DNA of 64,000 nucleotides, taken from assembly GCA_002104985.1 (NCBI GenBank), contig MCGO01000142.1, positions 34,385 through 98,384 on the forward strand, in the 5' to 3' direction. Position numbers and translations under genes: made by a program. The stretch's first letter is position 1, and each line of letters starts with the position of its first letter. The stretch is from Rhizoclosmatium globosum (Eukaryota > Chytridiomycota > Chytridiomycetes > Chytridiales > Chytriomycetaceae). The notes beneath the pieces are model-generated. The model did no database searches, was not told where the DNA came from, and worked only from the letters and a program-made list of their open reading frames with translations. Shown one piece after another: positions 21,394 through 33,810 of this stretch.

Positions 21394-22838
21394 TTATTCT
21401 ATTGCAGTGATACGTCGTGTCGTCTCCGTGCCAAGTATGAAATACAGAATGCATATTCCAAATGTAACCTTATATCCCAAACATTGATATGGAGGCTTCA
21501 TCGTGTTGCCCATATCTTGAAAGTAGTCGAGCAACCACCCAGCTGTCGGTGTGGCAAATATCTGTTTGGAATTGGATAAAGGTACATTATGAGAGAGATT
21601 CGCTACGAACCTGCGGTAAGACCATCGCAGAATGCCACAATGCAATATCTTTCGCTGCTTCCGCTTCTGAAGGTAAAACGTCCATCAACATGGCAAATTC
21701 AGCAGAAATGAATGGACCCAAGCCACAGCCGAATAATCCTCCAATCACAAACGTTGCTGCAAAAGACGTTGCAGTCTCGAGTAGGATACAAGTAGTTATC
21801 ATAATAGCTGCAGCCGTATAAACCACGATTTTACGTTTTTTGTGTGGAATGAACATTGAAGTGATCGGGGCTAAAACTAGCAATGGAATCAAGGCCATAC
21901 TAACAGCTTGATCCGCAGGAATATCAGTTTCTACACAATCACCAATCCAATATTGCAGGAATTGTTGAACGGTCGCGATTCCAAGTTGGAAGAGAAATCG
22001 CGAGACAAACACCAACCGGAAATCACGATGGGTTATAAGCGGCTTAACAAGATCCTTTGCAAATTGTTTCCAGTTAATTGGAGGGAGAGATTTTAGGTTT
22101 TCGCTGGATTCCTCCACACAGCTGACGACTGTGATGTAACACGTTGTCCCAAGAATTCCAATGAGGAGGCCGTACATCCCAGTGATTCCAAGCGTTTCAA
22201 TAAAGACACCACTGATTGCTCCAGCTAGATTTCCAGCCAGAGCCAATGATCCCATCACCGCCGAAATACGTCCCTTCTGGGCTGGAGGAGACACATCCGC
22301 AATCAGTCCATTAAATGGCACGCTTGCAATAATCGCACTCAATGTCATGCATATATATCCAAACCCATAAAATTCCAGCGAGAAAGACCCTGACATCAAA
22401 AAGAGACTCGCTGAAAGAGTAACGCTTCCAATAACAATAAATATCCGCCGTTTCCCCAATCTCGAAGCATATCGATCGTTCAATGCGCCGAATATCACAG
22501 TCAGAAACAAGTTAAGGACCCCAGCAAAGAATGAGATCACGGCCAAGCCACCGCCCTTCTTGTCTGATCCAACGATTTGCTCAATCTGTTTCGGAACCAC
22601 AACGATTGACATGACGAACCAATAGAAGTTATATCTAAGCGGTTGTCAATAACCAGGCACGAAAGATGTGAGCGGTAAGTTACCCAAACCAAAAAGCATT
22701 GATGCCCACCATTTCCCAAACCGTGAGTGACTTACTGGGTTTGATTGTATTCTTTGGATCTGAGTCTAAACTGCTCCGATCATTTGGGCCGATCAGGGAC
22801 TCAAGTTGGACATCATCACTTTGGTTTGTCGACTTCAT
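21394..22838 (-). CDS. Major facilitator superfamily transporter (GPH/MFS_2-like)
   Basis: This is a polytopic membrane transporter. After an acidic N-terminus (MKSTNQSDDVQLESLIGPND, SLTVWEMVGINAFWFG) about twelve hydrophobic segments follow. Examples are GLAVISFFAGVLNLFLTVIF, FIVIGSVTLSASLFLMSGSF and AVMGSLALAGNLAGAISGVF. The cytosolic loop GALNDRYASRLGKRR resembles MFS motif A, repeated weakly later. It ends YFILGTETTRRITAIE. There are introns near the 5' end and near 21590. The overall pattern resembles the glycoside/sugar-cation symporter branch, but the substrate cannot be read from sequence. The start at 22838 is only 27 bp from the divergent secreted-protein start. Confidence 0.8.
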
Positions 22839-22865
22839 TCGTGATAGGAAACAATCTTTTGAAAA

Positions 22866-23774
22866 ATGGCCCGCCAACTCGCGTTCATTCTTCCTCTTCT
22901 TCTTTCTATTTCTTCCATAGTATTGGCGCAGCAGAATCCTAATACTTGGGTCGCGAGTGGACCAACGGATCCCAACTATTGTGGTGCCATAACATCAACT
23001 GCAGGGTCATGCAACTCAACAATCGCCACATCATTTGGTGTGTACTTAGGCCGCTGGAAACTATCACTCAACCATATATTCCATACACAGCCAAAGGAAC
23101 TACATCAGTCTTTTATATGCAAGTCATTCGAACAAACAAACAAGACTCCTCCAAAAATACTATTCAAACTGCAGCCTTCTATCCATTAGTAGATGAATAT
23201 ACAGAGCTCGTGGTTCCTCAGGCTACAGGTCCATATCTTTTTAGTTTGGCGCAAGATGCAACTTGGCAAGTGCGTGTTCAAATGGTGATGCTGTTCAACA
23301 ATCAAATGTTTAAATCTCCGAGTATTGCGTACACTGGATTTGATCTCTCAGCCATTTGCGTGCCAGGTATGGAAGTCACGACATGAAGTTTGTTTTTTAA
23401 TGGAGGAAAATAGCTCGCACCCTTGTCATCAATCTCAATCTAGGTATATTTAAGTTTTTCTCTTTGGTCCTTTGGGTTTATACCTGTTTTAACAGCTTAT
23501 CGTTAGGAAAACCGTTCTTGAATGGTGGAATAATGTGGGCACCAACAAACTGTGCTCTTTCTGCATGCTCCTGCCTTGAAAATATCTGTGCACAAGCATG
23601 TACAACTGATCTGGTACTTACTGTTCGCCTGGCCTGGACAGGAACAGATGTAAACGGAGCTTCCTTAAGCAGCTACGGTTCGTGATTCTTACATTCATGA
23701 CACCTTCCAATCCATCTGATGTCTTTCTAATAGGTTCTGATATTTGGCATTTTCAAAATGCCCTCAGTGGATGA
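22866..23774 (+). CDS. Small secreted protein, family unrecognised
   Basis: The N-terminus MARQLAFILPLLLSISSIVL AQQNPNT is a textbook signal peptide with a likely cleavage after LAQ. The mature part (about 205 residues after splicing) has paired Cys (NYCGAITSTAGSCN) and a middle segment YTELVVPQATGPYLFSLAQD, ATWQVRVQMVMLFNNQMF, FDLSAICVPG. A Cys-rich end follows (CALSACSCLENICAQACTTD), then LTVRLAWTGTDVNGASLSSY and a last short exon ending SDIWHFQNALSG. Three introns were placed by frame and GT-AG. No GPI signal or transmembrane segment follows. The extracellular role is unknown. Confidence 0.65.
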
Positions 23775-23945
23775 GCTGTACTCCACACTCGCCTTCGCAT
23801 CAATTACAAGACACGAAACAGAATCATTCCCTATCCCATTAATGACAATAAATTGTGACAATCATTTCCTGCCTGGCAACACGATATAAAAGCGCAGCGT
23901 TTTCCTCGAAAATGCGAAAAGCGAAGACCCCCTTGACCAGATCCA

Positions 23946-24668
23946 ATGAGCGACGACGACGAACACTACCCTATCGGAGGAGCCGACGATGAAGACGTAG
24001 GATTACCTAAGAGTAAGTAGTAGTATAAGCTCTCCTTCCACAGAAATGTCTTGAAGTCGTTAGGCATCCTCCCCAATCCCATCCTTCAACTAAAATATTC
24101 TAATTACCCGTGTTCCAACAGCAACCATCGCCAAAATCATTCAAGAACATCTTCCTCCCGACCTCTGGTGCGCGAAGGAAACTCGTGACCTAATCACTGA
24201 CTGTTGTCTTGGTGAGTCCAATATCAGTCAGTACCTGACCGTTTTTTGCTCATCCACTTATCCACAGAATTCGTCCATCTGATCTCATCTGAAGGTTAAC
24301 ACATTCAATGAACTTTAAGAAGGTCTAAATCTCATGTATTTGACAGCGAACGAAGTATGCGACAAAGAACAGAAAAAGACAATTACTGGTGACCACGTTT
24401 TAGCAGCGCTCAAGGTAGACGTTTCCAATCCAGTGATAGAAAGTACTAAATTCTCTGTTTTCAGAGCTTGGGATTCGAAGATTATATTGCAGAAGCAAGT
24501 GAAGCCTTAGTTGATCACAACAAACTATCAAAAGAACGCAGAAAGAGATCCACAAAGCTTGACAACTCGGGCATCAGCCCTGAAGAAAAATTACGCAGGC
24601 AAGAGGAGCTACTCGAACAGGCGAAACTCAGTATGATGAACGGAATGATGGGTGATGGGCCCCAATGA
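23946..24668 (+). CDS. DR1: DR1 / NC2-beta, TBP-binding repressor subunit
   Basis: This histone-fold protein pairs with NC2-alpha (DRAP1) to repress TBP-dependent transcription. Exons give MSDDDEHYPIGGADDEDVGL PK, ATIAKIIQEHLPPDLWCAKE, TRDLITDCCLEFVHLISSEA, NEVCDKEQKKTITGDHVLAA and LKSLGFEDYIAEASEALVDH, matching the DR1 histone fold (family pattern 'LP...+.A+...+L+..CC.EFI+.++SEAN+.C'). The tail is basic and Gln/Glu-rich. Four introns are present, two of which leave a very short central exon. Confidence 0.95.
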
Positions 24669-24742
24669 ATAAATTAATCATATATCAAGCGTTTAATAGC
24701 TTTATTCTTCCTCCAATAAAATTTAGAAGAAACTTGAGCCAC

Positions 24743-27700
24743 TTAACGACCATCGTTCATGCTCTTCAATCCGGTACCTGTAGCACCAACAGCAGAAACA
24801 TTACAGACAACACAAAGCTGGCCCTTGTACTCTGGCTTGTACGATGCAGCACAGTATGGACATGCAACACTGGGGCTTCCACGGTAAATAGGAGTATACG
24901 AAGAAGCACAAATAACGAAGGGGTTGTGCTGGTTGTAGTCCAACGCAATTTCATCCGTCTGGTTGTTTTCACAAGCAGCAAGCAATTTACGCGCCTTCAG
25001 AGCCATGGCTTGAGAAGGTCCCATTTCAAGCAATCTGCGAGCAAATTGACAGGCAGTGTTGAAGTTCTTGTACTTGTACGCAGCAGTCATAGCAGAAGAC
25101 AAGACAAGTTGCAAGTGCAAAGGTTGGAGTTGACAGTGTGTGAAGTAAGCAGCCAGTTCAATGGCACGCTTCGGCTCAGTGTTTGGATCACGACGGAACA
25201 GCTCCATCTTCAATCCAAGGATATACTCACGAGCAACAGTCAAAAGTTGTTGAATTTCCTCAGTTTCAGCACGCTTGGAGGCAACAGTAAACAAAAGAGA
25301 CTGAATGATGGTGATGAAAAGCTCCAAAGCTTGAGAGAACTTTCCACCAGCAGTAGCAGTATAGGCTTCTTGGAGCTTTGTAATCATGCTCGCCACGGAG
25401 AGAGCTTGGAAAGGGAACATAGCCTTGGCTCCACGTGTCTCATCACCGCCAGCACGCTGGAGGGGAATCGAGAGTGGGTCAACAGAAGTGTTGCACGAGA
25501 GATAGACTTTGGAAGATTGGAAAACAGCCAAAAACAAGGGCTTGAGTGGAGCAAAGTTAACGGCTCCAACTTGACGGTTCAAAATCTAAAAGCAAATTAG
25601 ACAACCGCGACCGACATACCAACTTTAACAAACCTGCATAGCTGTCTCGAAAGATCCAGCAGCGGCATGATCAGCAGCCAATTGTGAGTTGCGAACCCAG
25701 CTCTCGTTCAAAGATGGACCGGCAGCAGGAGCTGTGAAGGCCTCAGCAGCTTCTGAACCTCCAGCAGCAAAACCTGGACCTTCATCTGGAAGGTCGAGCT
25801 CGTCGTCAAGGTCCCAACCTTCGCCCTCTTCTCCGCCCAAATCGTCAGCAGCAGCAGCCGCAGCCTTCTTGGCTTGCTTGGGAGCAGCCCCAAAGCCGTC
25901 ACCCTCCAAGTCCAAATCATCGTCAGCATCCCAGTCACCAACATCTTCAAGAGCTGCAGCATCAAGAGGAACAGGTGCAGCAATTGAGCTTCCAACCTGC
26001 TCAGCTCCTCCTTGGAATCCGCCTTCGAAGAAACTACGAGCAACAGTCAACTTTGGCCAGTTCAAGTCAGATTGCTTCAAGATTGGAGCAGGTGGTTTCA
26101 ACAACTCTCCGTTTTGTGGAATCTGTGGTTCATACTCCAATCCAGATGACGCAAGAATGGAAGCCGCTTCTTCTTCCAAACCGTGAGTCTTAGCAGCAAG
26201 GTAAGCAAGAGGGGCTAAATGAATCATAGTTAGGTAAAAGGAATTACAGAAACGATAACCCACATTGACCAACTTCCTTCAACAAACGAACTTGTTCTTC
26301 GACATCACCCAGGTACAACGAGTTGTGGTAACGGGACATGGCATCGCCACGGAGTTCTGCAATCTTGAGCATCTTCTTCAAGTTGTCAGTGTTTCCTGTA
26401 ATCAAGTACAAGAATGACAATCGATCGAAGTTCTTAACACGTTGGAAAGCACGCTCCAAGACCTTTTGGTCACCCTGACGAAGAGCTTCTTGTCCAAGCA
26501 TATTCCAGCATTCATCACGATCAAGAAGTTTGGCAGTTTCTTCAGCGACTTCAAGGTTACCGCATTGCAAAGCCAGCTCAAAGCGAGTTTTCGTTTCTTT
26601 GACGAAATGAAGAGCAACCTAACAGATTCGCCGCAACGTTAGTTGAGAATTGATTCAAAGGCAGAAAAATATACCTCAGGGTAACCCTTCTTCTGCAAGT
26701 AGGCAATAATGGATTGTCCCACCAAGTTGGAGGTACGAATAATGTACAAGACTTCATCGTAGTTACGACGTACAAGAGCCAACTTGAATTTGTACTCAGA
26801 TGGGTCAATGGTGATGACACGAATCTTTCCATCACGATCCAAACAGTATAAGCTCTTTCCCTTCACCTTCGTCAAGTAGATTGGTTGCTCAACGGTACGA
26901 ATGATACCAACGTCTCCTTGTGGAAGAGCGTACTTGATGTGGTTTTGAGTTGAGTAAATGAAAATTCCAGAATCGTCCCAAGCACCACTCTTGATTTTGA
27001 TGGTCTCATGAATCAAGCACTGTTGTTCAAGGTTCTTGTTGGCAATCACCAAAGCTGTATCGAATAATACATCAGCAAAACGATTTAAAACTATTAAATA
27101 CCATACCATTCTTGCTGAACAAGGCAACCATAGACTGATCTGGCGACCAAACAGCATATCTGACACCAGTAATGTTCAACTCAGAAATGGTAGTTCTCAA
27201 CTCCGTGTCAAACAAAACCACAGACGTGGGTGTGACAAGAATCAAGTTCTTGGAGCCACCATAAAAGATATCATTCACGACACCTGGGGTTTTGAAGTTC
27301 TTGGTTGGTTGGTTCTGAAGATCCTTGATGATAATCTGTTGGGTCTGCTTGTTCAAAACAGCGAAACGGTTGCGTCCAACAAAAACAGCAGCTTGACCCT
27401 GGCCCTTTTTGATATCACCAGATGCTTCACGGATTTCTGAGCTGGAATCCCTTGGAAGGTTATAAAGTTCGTAGGTTCCTCCTTCATGATTCTGTTTGGA
27501 TGGTTTGACGATTAGAATTAGAAACATAGCACACAAAGCTACGCACGGAGCAAACAAGAACAGAATGTTCAGCTGGATTGTATGACAAGGTTCTGGGTGG
27601 AGTAGTCAATGCAGCACCTTTCTTGATGGACAAGAGAGGAAGATCGTTGGATGAAGCAAAGTCATGCATTCTGACAACCTTGTCCTTGATGTAGAACAAC

Positions 27701-28999
27701 TGATTCTGGTAAATGGACTGAGCTGGTCGTTCACGCTCCAACTTGAAGACAATGAAACCACTGTCATGCCCTGCAGCAAACAAGTTCAATTCTGGGTGTG
27801 CACAAAGAGCCCAGAAACGGTCATGTTCTTGACGGAAAGTATGAAGACGCGTGCGCTTGTTCACATCCCAAACACTGATGGTTTTGTCTTCAGCTGCACT
27901 GATAACCAAGTCCTGGCGAGGATGGAACAACACTCCATTGACATTGTTGTAGTGTCCACGGAGAGTGTCAACTTCCCAAGCTCTGGTTTCTGAATGGAAT
28001 GGTTTAGGTTCAGACATGTATAGAAACTAAATCGAACCATTGTATCTCCAGAGCTTAATCTGACGATCGTCGGATCCAGAAACAATCAATGGCAGGTTTG
28101 GGTGGAAAGATGCCCAGTTGACTCCACGGTCATGTCCTTCAAGAACGTATTTCACAATTACGTCTGTGTTTCCAAAAACATCAGGTTGTCCAGCTCCTGG
28201 TCCTCCTGGGCCATTTGGTCCGTGACGGTGCATGTCATCATACTGTCCTGGCTGAGGAGCAGCATGCTTTTTGCGGAGGCCTGGTGGGCGGGGAAACGAA
28301 AACGTCAGTTACCTGTCCAACTATCCAATCAAAAGTACAACAACACAAACCAGAAATATCCCAAATTCTGATGGTTTGATCTAATGAAGCAGAGACAACG
28401 AGGTCTTCCTTTGGATGGAACAGAGCACTCATAACATAGTAGGTGTGACCAGTGAGGGTAGCAATGCAGGTTCTAGACTGCCAGTTCCAGATACGAATAG
28501 TCTGATCGTCAGAACAAGAAATGATCCAAGGATGTTCGTGGTGGAAGGAAACGCCGCGAATGTAGTCCAAGTGACCCATCAGAGTGAAAAGACAGCGGCG
28601 CTGCTTCCAGTTCCACACCTTGATTTTGTAGTCATCCGCACCAGAGACAAAGAGCGGCTGCGTTGGATGGAAGGCCACTCCGCGCACAGGTCCTGCAAAA
28701 CAGTAAACCAATAAATACAAAGTCCCAGTTGATTCACGCGGCCCCACCTTCGTGCTCATCGAAGCGGTCGACCTGGGTCCCGATTTTGTAGTCCCAGAGC
28801 TGTAACGATCCGTTGTGGAGTCCGGAGAGAACCCACGGACGCTTTGGGTGGAAGGACAACGCCTTCACGCGGTTCGACTAGAAACAAACTAGGTCAGTGC
28901 TAATTCACATTAAAAGCGTGCATTTGGAGTTTGCCGTGGAACTGTGAGAGATACGGAAGGTGCCAGGGGACACACCTTTGTCTCGAATTTCGTGAGCAT
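24743..28999 (-). CDS. COP1: Coatomer subunit alpha (alpha-COP)
   Basis: This is the scaffold subunit of the COPI coat in Golgi-to-ER retrieval. The N-terminal WD40 propeller is clear: [80 protein letters not shown] and [21 protein letters not shown] second propeller and an alpha-solenoid follow. After an acidic linker ([26 protein letters not shown]) comes the COPA C-terminal domain, with [20 protein letters not shown] and a Cys pair region ([17 protein letters not shown]). Introns include one of 46 bp at about 27985-28030 that joins KLWRYN to ETRAWEVD. The start exon encodes only eight residues. A long antisense ORF across the 3' half is a shadow. Confidence 0.97.
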
Positions 29000-29184
29000 T
29001 TTGGGGAGTTGCGAAAGTGACCAACACGTTGCACTTGACAGCCTTAGATTTACAGCTGAGAGCAGAGAGCTACTGGTTGCATATATAGTGTATAAGAACA
29101 GTGATGAAAGTTTATTGATCTTCCAAAGCCAAAGGATCCCACACAAATAATCTCAAATTACACGAATACTGCAGAGCGATTAAT

Positions 29185-29490
29185 TTAGTTGTCGGACTTG
29201 GCAGCTCTCAAGGCAGCTAACATACAGATTGTTAGAAACACACTACGTTATTTCCAAACAAACTACTCACCCTGAGTTCCCTGCTTGGCGTAACGCTGGT
29301 TACGCAAGAACTTTGGGTCGACTCCCTTCAAGGATGGGTATCTGTTAGTCTTTGGCTTCTTGATACCGTTCTTGTGGGCCTTCTTGTTCTGGTTGTGGTT
29401 GGTGTGGTTCTTAGACTTGGCCTATAACAAAGATCCGTTCGTTTAGCATGATTCATCCCTTCGCTGATTCCAAATTGATTCGCGTACCAT
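29185..29490 (-). CDS. RPL29: 60S ribosomal protein eL29
   Basis: This is a short, very basic protein: [60 protein letters not shown]. It matches eL29 along its whole length (about 62 residues). The first coding exon is just the ATG at 29488-29490, followed at once by a GTACGC donor. The second exon starts GCCAAGTCTAAG. A second intron splits the C-terminal [10 protein letters not shown]. Such ATG-only exons are common in ribosomal protein genes. Confidence 0.95.
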
Positions 29491-29899
29491 TTTGACTGAT
29501 TATCGACAACAACGAAGAGGATCCAAGAATTTTGGTATGGTGTGAGTGAGGAAAGAGTTAGTGTGGTTGTCGAGAGTTTGACTGAAGGTTTGCAGGACGC
29601 GCAGAAGCCTCCATCGACACGAAGTTCACAGATTAAGATTCGCTTCATGATTGCTGATGCGACGAAGGTTGAGTAGCTTTCACTCCTTCTAGAGGACATG
29701 TCCCTTCGAGCCCCAATTTCATCCCATCATCGCCCCAAAGACCATCATCATCCAATGGATCATTACGACGCCCATTCAAACTGATGCATAGATATCATTC
29801 GCGGTGTCTCTGATGGAGGATCGGCTACGGATGGACGGCAGGAGGGGCATGTTACGTACATGCTTTGAGATAAAAATTTACACTCAACAGACCCCTTCC
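29491..29899. other. Gap with no supported gene (promoters of eL29 and the next gene)
   Basis: This 409-bp stretch holds the eL29 upstream region and the probable 5' part of the next plus-strand gene. In the frame of that gene I see ATG TCC CTT CGA at 29697 and a segment DIIRGVSDGGSATDG, but in-frame TGA codons separate them and I cannot place introns that join them. Nothing else is recognisable. Confidence 0.4.
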
Positions 29900-31518
29900 T
29901 TCTTCTAGAAGGGCGGACCGTGGCTACTCTCCAATGGAACAAAAAGAAGCTTCCGAAATTCGGGAGACTAATGCAAAATACAGTGAGTGAAGGGATTAAA
30001 CCGATCGAGTCGTACACGGCTTACACTTTTTGAATCATAGGAGGCTCAGCAGAGTCAACCACAGCCTGAATCAGAAGATACTATCGATTCACAGAGAGGT
30101 GCTCTCGATAGTTTAATTACTACAATCAAGCCATTGCTTCCAAAGATATCCAACCATCTTCGTGCAGAAGCAAAACAACCCCAACCCACTGACGTTCTCG
30201 CGTCGCAATTGGAATCTCAAGTGACTTCTGAGCAGGAGCAAACAAAGTCAACGACTGGATCGGCGGCTGGGGAATCCTCAACAATCAACAGAAGGTCATT
30301 CAAGAACTTGTTTGTTCGTTCACCTGTAACGTCTACTATTGCTCCCGAACCAACACCGCTGAAACCAGTTTCATCATCTCCAACAATTCAAGTCCAGACC
30401 CCAACCGTGGAGACACTAGCCTCTGCACCAATGTCTGACGATACTCTTGCATTAGCCCTTGCGTCCCTTTGCAACGCGCTTTATCGCGTTATTGAGACAA
30501 TCGACGTGAATCATAGAGCTCCAGTTCCAGAAATTCGCTCTCTTGACAGGAGAACAGAAGCGGATATCCAGGAACTGAGTAACCATGCAAAGGAAATAGC
30601 TCAATTACAGTCTCTCTCATTGACCGAACAGGTGAATCTCTCACCGGAACAAAAAACTCTATGGATTGAAATCGATAAAATGATGGCGCTGGTGCAGACC
30701 CTCTGTTTGAACCGTTGTCATATTCTTGAGAAACCACCTTCCTATGAGAGTGCTGAAGCAGTAGCATTGAGAAGAGATTCGTCAATTCTTTCTATTGAAG
30801 AATTACACAGTGTTGCAGCCGCAATCGAACGTGTCGTGAGAATGGCTCCCAAGTTGTGTAAGTTTCTTGTCCCTCTACTTTACACATTCTAATGCTTTTC
30901 AGTCGACCAAACTGTGACTCTCAGTGCTAGACAAGAGCGTTTGATGGATGAAGCAGCATTAACTGGGCTCATTGATCGCCTATTCCATGGACGAGAAGAT
31001 TTTCAAGCCCAACGCGCTTCACCAGACAGTTACATCAAAATGAGCCGTCTGGTAGACCAGATTGTGAAGTCCAGCAAACGCAGTATGGACAATCAACGAA
31101 TGGAGATGTCAGAATCATTCCAACAAAAAATGGATGGTGCCAAGTTGATGAACGCAGTTGAGAGGCAATCCAAAACACGATTCAAAGGCCAAGATTGGGT
31201 GAGCAAAGAAACTCAACTCATCAATGACTTGGCAACGTTACAAGCGAATTTGATGAAAGCTTGTGGTGGCATGCCTAACCAACGTGTCGAATTAACAGAC
31301 GCAAAGGAGAGAGAAATGTTCTTGGGAAGACTTGTGGGACGGATGCAATCGCCAACGTTTGACAGCCAAACGGCATACAGTGTCACAAAAAAGAAGAAAG
31401 ATGACGAGATTGATTCGGTTTGTTGCCTTTTCATCATCACCACCCACTGACAACCAATTTCTAGATTATGGATAAGATTTCTAAATCATCGGCACAGCTT
31501 TCCAATCAACGTTCCTAA
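29900..31518 (+). CDS. Uncharacterised, probably fungal-conserved helical protein (5' end unresolved)
   Basis: Phase-consistent exons give GRTVATLQWNKKKLPKFGRL MQNT, then EAQQSQPQPESEDTIDSQRG, ALDSLITTIKPLLPKISNHL and a long Pro/Ser/Thr-rich linker. Next comes a helical region (LALALASLCNALYRVIETID, LSPEQKTLWIEIDKMMALVQ, EKPPSYESAEAVALRRDSSI), and after an intron at about 30858-30902 LSARQERLMDEAALTGLIDR, GMPNQRVELTDAKEREMFLG and a short final exon ending SKSSAQLSNQRS. A PPSY motif could bind WW domains. The repeated 'NQRV' style segments resemble uncharacterised fungal proteins I cannot name. The first Met in the solid frame is at 29971; upstream exons are uncertain. Confidence 0.55.
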
Positions 31519-31597
31519 CTCTGATTTACTTTCTTTCTTTATTTTTGTTCTTACACTTTCACAAAAAGAAAACACAAGTTGGGTCTGATCAACAACA

Positions 31598-33518
31598 ATG
31601 GCCAAAGACAAGAAGAAAGACCCAAAGAAGGCGCTCGAAAAGAAAGCCAAGAAAGCGCAGAAACAGGAAAAGAAGAAGGACAAGACAAACGTGAAACAGG
31701 CCACAAAACAGAAGCAAAAGCAGCCCAAAGTCCACGACGAAGAAGAGGAAGACATCGATCTGATCCTGTCAAACTTTCAGAAAGAACTCGAGGCCAAAGA
31801 AGCCGTCACCGAAGAACACTGCGCTCCGCCAAGCAGACGATCGTGCGGGGCCTTCGTTGCCAATCCAATCGACCTGAACGAACTGATCCTGTTTGCCGGC
31901 GAATACTACAACGGCCAGAAGGTTGCTCTCTTCAACGACTTCTTTATCTACAACATCGAGAAGAACGACTGGCGCAAGGTTGTTGCTGGTTGTGTGTTGA
32001 ACTGAAACTAACACATCCATCAGTACATCAGTCCCAATTCTCCTGGACCTCGTTCATCACACCAACTTGTAATCACAAATGCTGGTCGAGGTTTCTTGTT
32101 TGGTGGAGAGTTTGTGAGTCCGAACCAAACCACCTTCTTCCACTACAAGGATTTCTGGGCCCTCGATTTGAAGACGTACACTTGGGAGAAGCTTGAAGTC
32201 GGAAAGAAGCCATCGCCTCGTTCAGGGCACCGAATGGTTCTATGGAAACACTACATTATCCTCTTTGGAGGTTTCTACGACGCAGGAAACGAAACAAGAT
32301 ATCTTGATGACTTGCACGTGTTTGATACTGTTGAGTGCAAGTGGATCGTGGTCGATATTCCAGAGCCGAAGCCGACGAAACGATCTGGATTCGACTTTAT
32401 TGTTTCTGGGGACACTCTTGCTCTGTATGGTGGATATACGAAAGAAGTCGTGAAAGGAAAAGTGGCTCGCGGTATCATTCATACGGATTTGTGGACCATC
32501 AAGTTGTCGTTTGAAACAAAGGATTGGAAATGGGAGAAGCGAAAGCGAGGAGGTGTTGCCCCACAACCGCGTTGTGGTGCTCCTATGGTGTCATTCAAGG
32601 GAAAAGGCTATATGTTGTGAGTGGAATTCCTGTGTGACCGATTATATGTTAAAAACTTTAATTTTCAGTGGAGGAGTATGCGACATCAAGGAAGACGATG
32701 AGACTATTGAATCAGTGTGCGTTGATGAATTCTTCCAGCTTAATGTCGATCAGTGTCGTTTCTACCCTGTCAACCTCAAAGCTAGTCCAACTGCGACAAA
32801 TACAAAACCGCCCCCAAGATTCAATACTATGATGTGCGTTCAACGATCTACTTTGTACGTATTTGGAGGAATTCTGGAGAAGGACGACAAAGAACTCACA
32901 TACTCTGACTTGTGGAGTTGTGACTTGGATAAGCTCAATCCATTCAAAAACATTATTGAGGATAAGGAAGCTATGACTCTGTGGGCTGGTGAAGAATCAG
33001 ATGATGATGAAGACGACGATGAAGATGACGACGAAGATGACGATGGAGATTCAGACGACGACAGTGATGATTCTGAGAACGAAGAACCCGATGTTGTAGC
33101 TACAGTCGAACCAGAGCCAGAAGAAGAAGAAGAAACCATCGAAACCCCACTCGAAGAACAAATTGAGCAAATAGAACTCGACGAAAGCATCCCCCAACGT
33201 GTCGTTGTTGAAGACCCCTTCTTTGAAGCAAACCAACCTATCGCCACAGACGCAACTTTGCGAGACTACTTTGCCCGCACAACAGATTACTGGATGAAAA
33301 AGGCGATGGACGACGAAGGAGAGGAAGACGGAGGCAAACCTGTCAAAATGAAAGAAATCCGTCGTTACGCATTCATTCTTTGCGAGGAAGCTTGGGAAGA
33401 AGCTGCACCACGCTTAGAACGTGAACGCAAAGTATTGGAGGAGAATGAAGTGGCAGCCCAAGAAGCTACGAAAGGACGAGAAGCGAATGCCACTGAGAAG
33501 AGAGGTCGCCGTGTTTAG
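31598..33518 (+). CDS. KLHDC4: Kelch-repeat protein of the KLHDC4/Kel3 type
   Basis: A very basic N-terminus (MAKDKKKDPKKALEKKAKKA, QKQEKKKDK) is followed by six kelch blades. Examples are RSSHQLVITNAGRGFLFGGE, PSPRSGHRMVLWKHYIILFG, RSGFDFIVSGDTLALYGGYT, PQPRCGAPMVSFKGKGYMLG and PPPRFNTMMCVQRSTLYVFG. Then comes a long Asp/Glu tract (33000-33150) and a C-terminal helical domain (ATLRDYFARTTDYWMKKAMD, RRYAFILCEEAWEEAAPRLE) of the DUF4110 type that typifies KLHDC4. Two short introns are present. The acidic tract is codon-repetitive (GAT/GAC/GAA) and may be length-variable. The molecular role is not established from sequence. Confidence 0.9.
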
Positions 33519-33643
33519 ATGAGTGTGGTGAAATAAAGGAGATCAAGTAATTTCTTGAATGACCACAACATTCTTCATGAAAGCATCCTAATTTTCTAGC
33601 CAAATTAATGGTATATTAACAGATAATTGACTTTCTCCGCAAC

Positions 33644-33716
33644 GGGTGCTTAGCGCAGTGGTTAGCGCATCAGTCTTCGAATCTGAGGGTCGCAGGTTCG
33701 ACCCCTGCAGTGCTCG
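33644..33716 (+). tRNA. trnR-TCG: tRNA-Arg (anticodon TCG)
   Basis: This is a 73-nt cloverleaf. The acceptor is gggtgct pairing with agtgctc (with G-U pairs), the D arm is gcgc/gcgc with loop agtggtta, and the anticodon arm is tcagt-cttcgaa-tctga (one U-U at the base of the loop). The variable loop is gggtc, the T arm is gcagg-ttcgacc-cctgc, and the discriminator is G. Anticodon positions 34-36 read TCG, so it decodes CGA. A T5 run directly follows as a Pol III terminator. There is no intron and no encoded CCA, as expected for a eukaryote. Confidence 0.93.
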
Positions 33717-33810
33717 TTTTTGCCTCTTCTCTTTTTAATTTTGGCTCATTCCACTTCATCCATATGCCTCTCTCGTCAATAATTGCTTTTTATAACTGCA
33801 TGTATTTTAT

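Noticed and set aside
24665..25600. 311-codon plus-strand ORF
   Set aside because: It lies antisense to the alpha-COP 3' exon, which has full protein-family support. The antisense frame is open only because of COPA codon bias.
29697..29790. Start codon of the 30-kb unknown gene at 29697
   Set aside because: It is in the right frame, but TGA codons follow and no GT donor lies before the first, so I could not connect it to the supported exons.
31579..32196. 205-codon ORF in another frame of the kelch gene
   Set aside because: It overlaps the KLHDC4 exon and is Arg/Gln-rich with no family match, the usual +1 shadow of a Lys/Glu-rich N-terminus.
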